Assembly (NCBI RefSeq): GCF_026745355.1
Contig: NC_079206.1
Location: 31,984,323 to 32,048,322 of the forward strand
DNA: 64,000 nucleotides
Source: Beta vulgaris subsp. vulgaris
Lineage: Eukaryota; Streptophyta; Magnoliopsida; Caryophyllales; Amaranthaceae
Direction of reading: 5' to 3'
Shown: in pieces, positions 10,793 through 23,749 of the stretch
Position numbering within the stretch: the stretch's first letter is position 1
How the letters are laid out: the number at the start of each line of letters is the position of its first letter
Position numbers and translations under genes: made by a program
The notes under the pieces: generated by a model
Database searches by the model: none
Told to the model about the DNA's origin: nothing
What the model saw: the letters and a program-made list of their open reading frames with translations, nothing else

Positions 10793-11859
10793 TCCTATTG
10801 GATCAACCGGTAACGCCTTTCCATTAGGATAAATCAGCTTGTAGCCTACATAAAGCAGCAAGATCTTTTTTCATCATTCCTTACCAAAATTATAGTACAA
10901 ACTATAAAGGACCTACCTTCTCTGAGGCAACTGCCACCTAAATAAATAAAAGTTCTATTTACCTTTTCGTTGGGTCATTTAAATATATGTTGATAATCAA
11001 TTTTGCAACCTAAATTATTAGTTCAAAATTTATAGCTGACACTAAAATCCTAGGTCCTCCACTGTCGTGCATAGCTGAATGTACATCATTTGCCGTCTCT
11101 GTGGATGCCTATTGCTGTGGGCAACAACCCTCCACCAAGATGGAACATATGGCGACTCTTTCTGGCCACGATTCCAAGTAAAATTGGCCTGAGCTAATGC
11201 AGAACGATTCATCTATTTTCTATTACCTTCAAATGAGACTTCCAACATCAACAAACTGTCAAATTTAAGCTACTATGTTCAGGGACTAGACACTTAAAAC
11301 AGTAAGCACGATATCTCATGCATTGAGGAACGTCTGATGAAGCAAATATTCGAGCAAAAGGTGGCAATCACCTCTAATTCCTTCTCAGAGAACCTTTGAA
11401 ACATAAAGTGGAGTCTATTTAATATATGCCTTCACTATTGACATCTTCACCTAAGCGTTATAATAAAAATCCTCACAGTAGCGTGAATTTCTAGTTCTTC
11501 CATACTCCACTTTATACAATCCACTTCCAATGTATCTTTAAGCTCCAATTCACAAGGTTGGTCATCATAAGCGCCGATTGGCAAACATTAACCAGGAAAC
11601 TTGCACCAACTTTGACCTCCTGAAAATTTGTTCTGGCAGCCTAAACATATCCCCCCAGGAAAACCTCTTTTGAAGGGCATTATGGTTACATACTTACATA
11701 TATACAGTAGAAATAAAGAGAGGAAAACCAGTTTTATTCATATAAATATGCTTATTGCAAACTTTAAAACATACATTGTCTAGCTTGCCTTGGCCCAGAT
11801 AAAAGAGTTAACCGATCCAAAAGAAGCTTCAGACAACAGGAATCATATCTAAGAGAATC
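10793..11859. other. Intergenic and 3' flank of the GCHI pseudogene
   Basis: No ORF or recognisable repeat unit beyond a poly(A) signal for the minus-strand gene at 11733. I see nothing else to annotate. Confidence 0.4.
11733..11738 (-). terminator. Candidate poly(A) signal, minus strand
   Basis: AATAAA on the minus strand about 120 bases after the GTP cyclohydrolase stop codon, in the context TGAATAAAACTGG. Confidence 0.45.
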
Positions 11860-13616
11860 TTAAAGAAAATCATTGACATTGCTCGGAAGGCTTTCCAAAA
11901 ACGAGGCCCTAGCCTTTGCATCAGTTGAAAATTTACCAAGAACAGCAACTGTGGCTGTACTACTTCCTAACTTTTCAATACCCCGAGCTATCATGCACAT
12001 ATGGCTAGCCTCTGCTACGACTATTACATCTCCACCAACACGAGGTGCAACTGTTTCAACAAGCTGTTTAGTGAGCCTCTCTTGCACCTGAAGCTTGAAC
12101 CCATAGAAGAGTACAATCGACTGAAGGATGGACTTCTCAATGGGATCTACTCTAGCAGAAAAGTAGCCTATATGCACTACCCCGTGAAATGGAAGCAAGT
12201 GATGTTCACAGAGTGACCAAAACGGTAAGCTCGGCTCAGAATGGATCCGCTTGTTAACTTTCACGTTACCATTTGATTTTGAGATCCCCTTGAGTTACCT
12301 AAAATTGCATTCAGCTCAGTCTCCGCATTACAGTTCTGAAAATACATCAGCCACTTCAAGAAACGAGTAGGAGTACCAAGAAGCTCTTTCCTTGATGGGT
12401 CTTCACCCAAGGATCTAAGAATTGAAGTGACTGCACTAACGATACTAGGATCAATGACTTTACTAATTTGGGAAGCTTGGGATGGACACCATTGATGGGT
12501 CGAGTTCTTCTTTTGGATTTCATCAGCTAACGAGCTTCAAAATCCTAAAAGACCAAAGAATTCACCCCAAGTAGTACCATCTTCATCTACAAAAATTCCT
12601 GATCCTAAGGATACCAGCACTTTGATACACCCTTGAGGGGATTTGTCAAGGAACATAGACTTTAAAGCCGGAAAATGCATGTGAACACACTGAAAAATAA
12701 CAGCAACACCAGCTGGCTCAATGAAATGGTGCAAAGCTGAACACACTTCATCAGCCAGCTATTGTGGATCCTGGAGACGCTTAGCATAGACATCAACAAC
12801 CCGAGAAAGCTTACTAAGGCCAACAACGCGTTGCCCACATGGAACATAACCGATATGACATTCAACCTGGAATGGTAGCAAGCAACATTCACAATAAGAA
12901 AATAAGTCAAGATCACGAACAATGACAAGACCCCTTGCTCCCCCAGCACGGCCAACTGTATAATTGTCTACTAGACCCGCTTCTGGAAACAGTGCACCTT
13001 CTACAATATCCTTTGCGTTTTGTTTATATCCTGAAATAATAAAAGAATTGTGAACACATTTTATCAACAATGACTATCAACTTCCAACTATGACAAGAAA
13101 TGCATGAACTACTATCAAATGCCAAGCTGCATATGAATCTATGACAATGAAATGTCTATCAACTGCCAAGCCGCGTAGGCTATTTAATCTATGACCATCA
13201 TCATTCATTACCATTTAAGAGATGGTGTTAGTGGTAATAGAAATTTGTGGAAGAACAGAAAACACAGATGTCCGGAGATAAAATGGGCTTGGGCATGAGA
13301 CTTGAGCACAATACATAAAAACTTATTATCATTTGATATTTACAACTATTTATTTTGGGCTAACAAGAAGGCCCTGAAGAGTGTAACCTTATTCTCTTCT
13401 TTATTCTAGTGAAATGGACATATTTGATCATATGGAGAAACAAAACAATGATCAGATTTTAAATAGTTAAGTAAAGCAAGGATCCACTAAGGCACTTCCG
13501 ATGTCCCATGCAGATCCAGACCAAATATCGGGAGAGAAACAGCAAGGGGTATATTCCCACTTGTGTTACTCATCTCAACTCATGCATCTGATCAACATCT
13601 TACATTTCACTCATTA

Positions 13617-13870
13617 CTCCATACGCAAAATATAGTTCCCATTTCATTTTGCACAGTCTCCAAGACGTACCTTTGACCTTCGATATCTTCTATTTCTTGT
13701 TAGTAAAAAGTATAAAAAGTTGATATTACGAATTTACACATTGAGACGAATCTAACAAGACCGCTCATGAATATGTTTTTTTTGTATACATTAGTAAGAA
13801 TATTTGGTCAAAGTTTTTGAAATTTGACTCACAAAATAAAAATGGGAATTTTATTTTGACACGGAGGAGG
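13617..13870. mobile_element. Stowaway-like MITE in the GCHI intron
   Basis: Degenerate inverted ends (CTCCATACGCAAAATATAG against ACACGGAGGAGG read in reverse, with TTCCCATTT matching on both sides), flanked by TA at 13615-13616 and 13871-13872. The core shares GAGACGAATCTAACAA with the MITE at 51012-51261. Confidence 0.75.
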
Positions 13871-14430
13871 TAATTAACAAAAATCTTGTTTTCCATTTTT
13901 GGCAAAAATATTTGTAAACTTTCAAGAAATATGCTACATAATGAATTGAAAAGTAGTCATAATCATTCTAATCTTTTTCTGAAAAAAGAATTGACAGCAA
14001 AAAAAACTGGAATGAAACACCAATTTCCATATTTTTGGCTGTAGTTCTAGAAAAATGAATATTGAAAATAAGAAACGATCTCAAACAGGCTCTATACAAT
14101 GAACTTTTTGTCTCAATTTTTTCATTACAATAATTTTCCGTGCAATTATATATCTACTATTCTTTCTTTCAGTTTAGTTTTTCACTATAAAGAGTAAAGA
14201 CGCACGAATACATCTTTTCTTTGGTTGCTTCCCAAATTATTGGTTGAGAGAATCTACTAACTCAAGAAAAATAAGTTTTATTTATAGTAATTCACATAAG
14301 TTCCAATAGTTTTAGATAAGTTTCAATGCGTCCAGATTAGTTCAGACAAACAACATAGTCTAATAGGTTTCAAGCATGTCTAATAAGCTCCATTCGAAGC
14401 TAACATTTAATAGTTAGCAATTAGCATATA

Positions 14431-14682
14431 CTCCTTCTGTTTCATTTTAATTGTTTACACTTTGATATTTTACACTACTTACAAATTTCACTTTTGACCA
14501 TCATTTGTGATTTATATGCTGATGAAACTATAGTAATGTGGATCTTATTAGACATGTATTTTTAATTAATATGTACTTTTTATAATTTTTACAAATACAA
14601 AACTAAAGATATATGTCCTCCAAGTTTTGCATTGACATGCGTGAAAAGTGTAAGTGTGTAGATTAAAATGAAATAAAGGGAT
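14431..14682. mobile_element. Stowaway-like MITE in the GCHI intron
   Basis: CTCCTTCTGTTTCATTTTAA at the left is matched inverted by TTAAAATGAAATAAAGGGA at the right; GTTTACAC/GTGTAGA extends the pairing. TA at 14429-14430 and 14683-14684. Diverged ends suggest an old insertion. Confidence 0.7.
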
Positions 14683-15352
14683 TAATAACTCACAAATAAA
14701 AGTATTAATTAATAAGATTATATTCCATGTGTCTTTAATTAATCACTACATATTCTACATCTTTTATCGATTGCTCGGGTGTACCTTGAGTTATGGTACA
14801 CCAAAGAGTATTTCTCACGTAAACCCAAGCGTATTTTTTGCTCATTATATTCTTATATGTTACTCGTACACGAATTGAGTATCCATTCGGATACGGGTGT
14901 TCAAGTGTCCAACTCGGCTATTTTGTAGAAAAACTCAAGTTTTTAGTTAAAATGAAGTATCCAAGTGAAGTGTCGTGTCAGACGCGACATGACACGATTT
15001 TGAGGTAAATGAAGGTGTCTGAGTAACATAGATATTCTTCATTAAAATCCTTCAAATAAGCAAAATATACACATAAAGGGAGAATTTCAAATTGGCAAAA
15101 GATCAAAAATAATCTTAGTCCTTAAATATACTATGTACATGATACACTCAAGTATATAATAAATGTGCTCCTACATTTTCCTTCTATGAAAATTAACTAG
15201 AAGTGTTGGTCACTGTAATTCCATTATAATAACTTTTTCCTCTCACGTATATGTATTTATTTTTTCGCATAAAATCAGGAACCGCTTGTCTTCCACATAT
15301 CTCTACTTTTTCCATCGTAATAATATGAGTGCTCAAGGTATAAACATTAAGA

Positions 15353-17508
15353 ATGGCTAGTGAGAGAAACTGTGAGAGAGAACCAAATGCAAGAGAGAAA
15401 CCATGCTCGGAAGATGACCAAGAAAAATGGATCAAAGTTTCCAAGAGAAAACCTCATCCATCCCCATCCTCATTCCAACCCCTAGCCTCAAAAACCATCT
15501 TTATCTCCCATCTACCCTCAGACACCATCCCATCGGACATCAAAAACCTATTTCGAAAATTTGGAACCATTGAAAACATAGTGATACCCCCACTAAAAAA
15601 GTCGAACCTGAAATTCCGATTCGCCTTCATCAAGTATGTTAACTCATACTCCATAAAGACTGCAATTCAGGCCATGAATGGCATTAAACTAGAGGGCTTG
15701 CGTCTGAAAGTCCAACTGGCAAAAGCGGATAAACCTGGCCGTAACTACCCCCCTAGCCTCACCTCAAGAAATCCTCTAGCCAAAATTCCAATCACCCCCA
15801 AACCTCATCCAAAATCATCTCTAAGAGATCATAGATCATACAGAGAAGTCTCCTTACCCAAAAATGACAAACACCCTTCAAACCATCATCATTCTCAACC
15901 AGATCAACCTCACCCTCACGCTGATCAACCTCCTTCACCTTTAAATAACCCAATCTCAAAAATCATGGAAATTCAAGAAATTGACCCCCAACCGGATTTC
16001 TTTGGCAAAAACCCCTCAAAAGCCAGAATAGCTAGCACAAGAATCCTTGGGGAGGCCACTGAATCTGCTAGAAACAACATAGTCGCTGAAGAAACTGATG
16101 GTGAGTTTTCTTTGGTTATCAAAGGAGAAAGAAACCTGGATAATCAGGAACTTTTTGATAAGAGCCTAATTGGTGTGGCTCACTCATCCCTATCCTCTAA
16201 GGAAATATGGAATTGCATCGTGGCAGAAGGTGTAATTAGTTTATCAATAAAACCTTTGGGAGGTCTGCTCCACCTGATAACGTTTGACAGCATTGAAGAA
16301 AAATCAGCCATGTTTCAAAGTCAATGGCTGGAAAAATGGTTCATTGACCTGAGAAATGTTAATGCAAATGTCACTTCGCAATGGCGAGAAATTTCCTTGA
16401 ATATCTATGGTGTCCCCTTTTCAGCATGGAATTATGATAACTTTCATAACATAGGGAGTGTCTTCGGAAGAGTAACTTCGATAGACTTCTCCAACCTTGA
16501 TAAAGCAAAGATTTTCTTGATTACAGACTGCCTCTTTCGAATAAACTGCAGGTTATGGCTGCAGATTGGGGAGAAAAAATTCCCTGTCTTTGTATTTGAA
16601 TCAGAAATCCAGGTTAACTTGTCAAATCAGGGGGAAAAAAACGTGAATGTCAAACCTCCATCCCCATCCTCCAATTGGCCCTCCAGCCCCACCAATGTTG
16701 ATCAAGGAAACTGGTTTGAAAGTGACCAGGAAAATTCCTCCTCACGTGCTTCCATGCATGACGCACCATCTCCTCACGCTGCCAAAGAAAATGCGGCGCA
16801 ACAAATTAATGATGATGAAAAAAGTGTGGGTTCCCCAAAATCTTATCAGGAAAAGTGCAATGTCACTTCCAACAACTCACCAACCTTTTCGCCTCCCCAC
16901 TCCTTGGAAAAGCATGACTCACCATTACCCCATAATAATACCATAGCTCTTCACCCAACAAAATCTCCCTCAAATCATCAGTCCCATCATTTTTCACGAA
17001 GCCCACATGGCGAAAAGTCAAATTCCAACCAGCTACAGATCAGCCCAAGCCCAACGCCAAAAAAGCCTCCTTTGATTCCAAAAAAACTGCTTCAATCCCC
17101 ACAAAAATCAACACACACATCTCAAATACCAACAACAACAGCTTTGGGCCTTTCTCCAGATCCAAAAACTCAGCTTCCATTTCTTCTTTGAGTTCGGGTC
17201 CCATGTTTCCCCCTCGATTCGAATCAACCATCCCAAATAAAATCAAATCCCTCCATGAAGAAAGAAGGCTCAGAAAAATCAAGAAAAAACAAATAAAAAG
17301 ATCAAAGAAACTTCAGTTAGCCTCTCCCTCCCTCCCAGCAAACCCAAAACAAAAACATCCTCAAGTTTTTCCCTCCATCACCTCCGATGATGTTCTAAAA
17401 TTTGCAGAACAACTCGGAATGTCCTATCCTGGGTCCAGGGAGGACCTACGCAAAAGAGTGGATCTCATTCTCCGCAAGCAAAAGGAGGATTGGTCCTCGA
17501 ACCAATGA
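15353..17508 (+). pseudogene. LINE ORF1, RRM RNA-binding protein (frameshifted near the end)
   Basis: A 612-codon frame runs to 17191. An RRM spans about residues 46-125, with RNP2 TIFISHL and RNP1 KFRFAFIKY, followed by a Pro/His-rich linker and a DUF4283-like region (about 255-430, with SLSIKPLGGLLHLITFDS and WLQIGEKKFPVF). The last codons before 17191 look unnatural, whereas the next frame reads as protein from about 17068 (INTHISNTNNNSFGPFSR) through a basic tail (RRLRKIKKKQIKRSKK) to a stop at 17508. A shift in the six-A run at 17059-17064 would join them and place the ORF1 stop 37 bases before ORF2. ORF1 proteins coat LINE RNA in the retrotransposition particle. Either mutation or slippage in the A-run could explain the shift. 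Confidence 0.85.
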
Positions 17509-17545
17509 CTCATCCCCATCATCTCATCATTCCATACCGGTTGAA

Positions 17546-20500
17546 ATGATTATAGTATCATGGAATATCAGAGGAATGGGAGCTAAAATCAAGCGAAGCT
17601 CTCTTAGAAAAATCATAAACACAAAAAAACCTCACTTCACCTTCTTACAAGAAACAAAACTAGAATCAATTGACCAAAAGATCATCAAGACATGCTGGAA
17701 CTCTGATGATTCGAGTTGGGAGTTCAGCCCAGCATCCGGTAACTCAGGTGGAATCTTGTCAGTTTGGGATAAAAAATACTTCAACTTGGAGTCAATCAAA
17801 ATTGAGAAACACTGGATTGCCATGTGTGGTGTAATCTTATCAAAAAATTTCAAGTGTATGTTGATAAATGTGTACAACCCGTGTAGCATTGATCTCAGAA
17901 AGGAAGTATGGAGTGAAATTGAAGCCTTTTGGGTTGAATCGAAAATCCCTAGCCTAGTGATGGGTGATTTTAACGAAGTAGTGTCTAAGTCAGAAAGAGG
18001 CAGTCAGAATGCATCTATTCCTGGAATGGCTGATTTCATAGATTTTATTCACAAAACTGAACTACTAGATATTCCCCCCTCTAACGGGAGATTCACTTGG
18101 CATAGGGGAAACTCCAAAAGCAGACTAGATAGAATCCTCATAAACCCGGAATGGCTTCATATCTTCCCAAACCTTAAATCCTCTCTCCTAAACCGATCCT
18201 TATCCGACCATTGCCCTCTTATAGCAATTTCCTCAGAGATAAATTGGGGCCCAAAACCCTTCCGCTTTATAAATTGTTGGCTATCCCACCCTTCATGCCT
18301 TAAAATTATCAAGGAAACCTGGTACTCTTCACCTAACCTCTCCTTACCCGAAAAACTCAAACTTGTGAAAACCTCCCTCAAGAAATGGAATCAGTGTGAA
18401 TTTGGCTCTATTGAATCAAAGATTTCCGCCTGTGAAGCCGTCATTCAAGCATTAGATGAAAAAGCAAATCAAAGCAACCTCTCATCATCGGAAATTCTGG
18501 CCCGAAATAAAGCCCAGCTTGATCTGTGGGATTGGTAAAAAAAGAAAGAATCTCTATGGGCCCAGAAGTCTAGAGCCCAATGGCTATCTGAAGGGGATAA
18601 AAACACCCGTTTTTTTCATGTCACTGCTTCAATAAGAAAAAGAAAGAATTCCATTGAAGCAATCTCACATGAAGGAGTGGTGATTGATCAACCTCATGAA
18701 ATCCGAAGTGCAGCCTCGACATATTTCAAAGCTATTTTTTCAGAGAAATACCCCAAAAGGCCTATTATTGAGGGCCTCGCTTTTAACTCTCTATCTCAGG
18801 CTGATGCAGAGAGCCTTATCACCCCTTTTTCAGATGATGAGATCAATGAAGCTGTTTCTTCCTGTGCATCAGACAAATCACCGGGTCCGGACGGATTCAA
18901 TTTCAGGTTCATAAAAAGTGCTTGGAACGTTATTAAAGAAGATGTTTATAAAACTGTCAGGGAATTTTGGTCCTCCTCTTCCCTCCCTCATGGAAGCAAT
19001 ATTGCTTTCATTGCTTTGATTCCAAAACTGACCTCCCCAAATGGATTCAAAGACTTCCGTCCCATTAGTATGGTGGGAAGCATATACAAAATAATATCAA
19101 AGCTCCTTGCAAGGAGACTTCAATCTGTCATGGGGTCTCTGATTAGCCCATACCAAACCTCTTTCGTCAAGGGGCGTCAAATCCTAGATGGTGCGCTCAT
19201 TGCATCTGAAATCATCGACTCCTGTAAAAGAAAAATGATTCCGGCAACCTTGTTCAAATTAGACTTTCATAAAGCTTTCGATTCAGTTTCTTGGTCCTTC
19301 CTTGAGTGGTCTCTCTTGCAAATGGGATTTCCCAATCAGTGGATTTCTTGGATTAAATCATGTGTAACTTCTGCGGCTGCCTCAATACTAATAAACGGCT
19401 CCCCCACTCCTCCAATAAAACTCGAAAAGGGCTTGAGGCAGGGAGATCCGCTATCTCCCTTTCTCTTTGACATAGCGGCCGAAGTTCTTCACCTGATGAT
19501 TGAAAAGGCAACTTCTATGAAGCTATGGGAGGGAATTGAAATCTCTCCGGGAGGCCCAAAGGTTTCTCACCTTCAATATGCAGATGATACTCTTATTTTT
19601 TGCCCCCCGAATATGGAATTCTTACAAAATATAAAAAAATCACTCATCCTCTTTCAACTGGTGTCAGGTTTACAGGTAAATTTTTTTAAAAGCTCTATAA
19701 TGGGTTTAAATGTTTCTGACCACTGGATTGAGAATGCAGCGAAATCATTATTATGCAAATCAGGCTCTTTACGCTTCACTTATCTGGGACTTACCATTGG
19801 TGGCTCCTCTTCAAGATTATCTTTCTGGGATCCAATCATCACCAAATTGGAAAAAAAATTGACGTCGTGGAGGGGGAAGTTGCTTTCCATAGGAGGAAGA
19901 TTGGCGCTTATAAAATCATCCCTGGCAAATATGCCACTTTATTTCATGTCAATTTTTCCGATTCCACAGGGTATCATCAACAGAATCACAACAATCCAGC
20001 GGAAATTTCTGTGGAGCGGTGATCCGGAAAAAAACGCCATGGCATTACTAAAATGGGAAATCATTCAACTTCCGCGGAAGATGGGTGGGCTTGGTGTGGG
20101 CTCAATTCTGTTTAGAAACCTATCTTTGCTCTTCAAATGGGTGTGGAAATATCATTATGAGCCGGAAAATCTATGGAGGAAACTAATTCAGATCAAATAC
20201 AAATACCCACCGAACTTCAGAGTGAATGATCTGGAAACTCCGAAATCAGGGGGGCCATGGCAAAACATTTGTGCTACAATCCTTAAAAACAAATCTGCGA
20301 AGCATCTTGCATTATCAGGGATCCGCTGCAAGCTTGGAAACGGTAAAGATTGCTTATTTTGGTATGATACCTGGATAGGAAATGCTCCTCTGAAATTGAC
20401 TTTTCCACGGTTATTCTCTATAACCTCTCATAAATATGCAACAATAGATTCTATGGGATTCTGGAATGGTGTTTCATGGTCGTGGACTCTTTTATGGAAT

Positions 20501-21692
20501 AGAATTTTGAGGGTTCGAGATATTGAAGAAAGAAATCGGCTTCTCAGCATGCTCGAGCAATCGTGTCTCTCTCCCAATAACAGTGATAAAACAATATGGG
20601 CATATTGCAAAGCAGGCAACTTCTCTGTTAAATCCTTTACCCAGGAACTCACAAAGATAACATCATCACCAAATCATCACGAGATAATCATCAATCCTTG
20701 GCGTGGTTTGGTCCCCCCCATGAATCGAAGTGTTCGTCTATCTCGCCTGCCTCGGTAAACTCAACACCAGAGCAAAGCTAGCAAAGTGCTGCATAATCCA
20801 CAGCTCTCAAGACAAATGCCCCCTCTGTAATAATGCGTCCGAAACAGTGGACCACTTGCTTCTCCACTGCCAATTCACATGGCAGGTGTGGGTATGGTGG
20901 ATGAACACCTGGAATATTTCGTGGGTTGCCCCATCCACCCTCAAGAGCCTTTTTCTATCATGGACTCCTCCAAAGTCCAACCTTCTTTTAAAAAAAATCT
21001 GGTGGGCTATTTTTTACATACTTGTCTGGTCCACTTGGAAAGAAAGAAACGACAGAGTCTTCAATAACAAATGCAGCTCAGTAAATCAAATTTGCGATCT
21101 CATTCTTATCAGGCTAGGGTGGTGGATGAAAGCGTGGGGAGACAAAATCCCTTACCCTATTGAAGACATCATTAGAAACCCAAGATGCCTCATGTGGTGC
21201 TCTTCTGGCAGCTTAGAGCGAGGTAAGATGATCTCGGATGCCCTTTGGTCTCCTCCATCCTCAGGCGCCATGAAATGGAATGTTGATGCCTCTTTTAACC
21301 CTCTCCTCAATAGATCAGCAATCGGGGGGGTCCTAAGAAACTCAAAAGGTGAATTTATCTGCCTATTTTCCACACCAATCCCAGCTATGGAAATTAACAA
21401 CGCTGAAGTAAATGCTATTTTTAGAGCTCTCCAAATTACAGTGGCCAACCCAAACCGTATTCAACTGGAAAATCTCACCATCGAATCAGATTCTCTCAAT
21501 GCAGTGAAATGGTGTGTGTCCTCAGAAGGTGGTCCTTGGAATCTCAATTTTCATCTGAATTTCATTCGTAATCTGCAGCTTAAGGATACCTCCCTAAAGA
21601 TCTCTCATCACCCCCGAAGTTCAAACCATGTGGCTGACGCCCTCGCCAAACAAGGTTTGCACAGGAATTCGGAGTTTTTGGCCTGGGTCTGA
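17546..21692 (+). pseudogene. LINE ORF2: AP-type endonuclease, reverse transcriptase, RNase H
   Basis: ATG at 17546 (MIIVSWNIRGMG). Endonuclease motifs: FLQETK, MGDFNEVV, RLDRILINPEW, SDHCPL. Reverse transcriptase: FKLDFHKAFDSVSW, GLRQGDPLSPFLFDI and the catalytic QYADDTLIF. A zf-RVT-like region with CPLCNNASETVDHLLLHC follows. RNase H at the end: WNVDASF, NAEVNAIFRAL, IESDSLNAV, NHVADALAKQG supply the D-E-D-D set. Breaks: TAA at 18536-18538 after LWDW, with the frame continuing directly, and a frameshift in the C-run at about 20712-20730, after which the sense resumes as VFVYLACLGKLNTR. With those two lesions it is dead in trans-independent form but little diverged elsewhere. Confidence 0.93.
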
Positions 21693-22091
21693 ATTGCAGC
21701 CTGTACCAGCTAATGGCAGGGAATATGGGCATCTCAAATGTAATGTTCTGATTGTATTAATCCCCTGTAAGGCTAAACGTTTGGCCCTTTCCTTTTTATC
21801 TTTGCTTGAGTAGACTAAGTTGTAAAGGCCCTGGCCTAATTCGCATCGAATAAAAAAACCAAATTATCAAAAAAATAAAATAATATGAGTGCTCAAGCCA
21901 TACATAATGATTAATAAACGAAAGAGGAAGTAATAAATTTAATTTGAAATATTCATGTTTGATATATAACTACTAGTTGCCAATATACTCATGTTATTAT
22001 GTTACAAAAATCAGCAATATTTCATAGTTTTGAGAATTAGCAATAATAAGTAGATTTAACATGTAATTTATTTACCTATACATATATATTA

Positions 22092-22232
22092 GGGTCATAT
22101 TCTGTTCAACTTATTTTAACTTATTTAAAATCGTATAAGATAAGATAAGATAAGATAATATAAGATAAGATAAGATAAGATAAGATAAGATAAGATAAGA
22201 TAAGATAAGATAAGATAAGATAAGATAAGATA

Positions 22233-22263
<31 letters not shown>

Positions 22264-22470
22264 AATAAAATAAGATAAGTAAGATGTTTTGTTCAACTTA
22301 TCTTCACTCATTTTTAGAAAAAAAATAAGGTCAGGTCAGGTTAGGTCAGGTCAGGTCAGATAAGATAAGATAAGTTCAGATAAGATAAGATAAAATAAGA
22401 TAAGATAAGTTCAGATAAGATAAGATAAAATAAGATAAGAAAAAATAAGTTGAATCAAACAGACACTAAA
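22092..22470. mobile_element. Inverted-repeat element with expanded microsatellite core
   Basis: TCTGTTCAACTTATTTT at 22100-22117 and AAAAATAAGTTGAATCAAACAGA at 22440-22463 form imperfect inverted ends (CAACTTATTTT / AAATAAGTTG; TCTGTT / AACAGA). Between them lie blocks of TAAGA repeats and a GGTCA stretch (22328-22360). It looks like a MITE whose interior has turned into a microsatellite. Target duplication not resolved. Confidence 0.5.
22135..22285. repeat. (TAAGA)n pentanucleotide microsatellite
   Basis: About 29 nearly perfect TAAGA units with few interruptions; a second, imperfect block continues at 22355-22443 with TTCAG interruptions. Confidence 0.97.
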
Positions 22471-22499
22471 AGGCTACTCCTTAATTTTAAAAATATAAA

Positions 22500-22575
22500 T
22501 TTTGTCTAACTGCAAGGTATCGAACACGTGATCTTTGAAATAAAAAATGAGAGCTTAACTATATGATGCTATAAC
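22500..22575 (-). mobile_element. tRNA-like SINE remnant
   Basis: On the minus strand AGTTAAGCTCTC is followed by GTGTTCGATACCTTGC, which resemble pol III A and B boxes at SINE spacing. No tail or duplication was found. Confidence 0.4.
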
Positions 22576-23749
22576 TTTATTGTCTAATGTTTCAAATAAA
22601 ATATGATAAAGTCTTATGATAATTATATTTAACTAAAAAGACTTAAACAAGTCTTTAGATCTCTAACACCTTATTACGGTACTACCAAGAGACTATTGAT
22701 GACATAATCTTTTACCCCAATTCCTTTTAAACTCAATCCTTTAATGTTTTTTTTACTTATCACTTCACGACGTCAGTTTCCAATTTCTCATTGGAAAAAA
22801 TACAACAAAGTAGCAAATGAATTTTGAATTTTATGAATAATAACATATTTGTTATTGAAATTCACCCAAGGCATTATCTTGGCCAAAAATACTAGCTAAT
22901 TAACAGTTAATTATATGATTACTAATACTAGTAATTCTTAGTAAATTATTTATTAAGAATAATAATGAATGATTCATGTAATGGGTAGACGAGTTATTTG
23001 ATATTTATCTCTAGTTTTTTTTATGTAATAGCTAGTTTTTAGGGTTGGGTTATACCCCACGTAATGACATTTCTCATTTATTAATATTTTACTATAAAAT
23101 GATGACACTAAATAAGATTGGTTCAGTGGTTAAGACTTTGATATAAAACCTTGAAGTTGCGGGATCAAAACAAAGCATTTTCTAATTTTTTTTATTGTAT
23201 GTAAATTACATGAACTACAAAATGCTAATGAAGAGTGCCACGTGGCACCGTTCCTTATTTAGGAACGACTTTTTTTTTATGCAAAGGAGCACCTTTTAAT
23301 ATATTAGTATAAAAAATAGTTTCTCGTTTATAGAATCTAAAAAATGTTTTGCAAATATTATTTAATAAATAATAATTATGACTATATAAGTTCAAATTAG
23401 GAACCAATCATGCCTTTTAAATATTATATGATAAATTCCATTTTTTTTAAAGAAAAGCGTGGATAAATTCAATAAGTTAAGGTAAAATAAAATCAAAAAT
23501 GAAACATGCGTAAATTGATAAAATTAATTGTATAAGCTACATTATACCCTAAAATAAAACTTCCAACATATCAAAAACTCAACTTATAACATTGATAATG
23601 GTCATGTAAAAGGACTTCTTTACCTGATTTTTATTAGGATAATGTAGAACTTATCTAAATTTATATATTGAAACCCATCCGGACATATATAATATCTAAT
23701 TACTTTTATATAGTTGAATATATTAATATCTATCTTAACTTAGTATAAA
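22576..23749. other. Intron filler, no coding signal
   Basis: AT-rich noncoding DNA apart from the SINE remnant listed separately. A 14-bp palindrome GTGCCACGTGGCAC (with a CACGTG core) and GTTCCTTATTTAGGAAC occur at about 23236-23270. Confidence 0.4.
23108..23200 (+). mobile_element. tRNA-like SINE remnant
   Basis: GATTGGTTCAGTGGTTAAGA (A-box-like) followed by GCGGGATCAAAAC (B-box-like) about 40 bases on, then a T-rich tail. Ends not resolved. Confidence 0.4.

Larger units (their letters stand above)
15338..21880 (+). mobile_element. L1-type LINE with RRM ORF1 (BNR-like), near full length
   Basis: A 6.5-kb non-LTR retrotransposon flanked by the 17-bp duplication TAATATGAGTGCTCAAG (15321-15337 and 21881-21897). 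It ends in an A-rich tail at about 21850-21880. ORF1 (15353) and ORF2 (17546) follow in the same direction. Only 15 bases precede the ORF1 ATG, so the 5' UTR is absent or truncated right at the gene. The RRM in ORF1 instead of a zinc knuckle is the feature reported for the BNR group of plant L1 elements. It is inserted in the 12-kb intron of the GCHI gene, transcribed opposite to it. Confidence 0.93.

Noticed and set aside
22111..22311. Frame reading LSYLI repeats
   Set aside because: Product of the TAAGA microsatellite.
23236..23270. G-box (CACGTG) palindrome as a regulatory site
   Set aside because: Lies deep in an intron far from any start site; a single palindrome is not enough to call a functional element.
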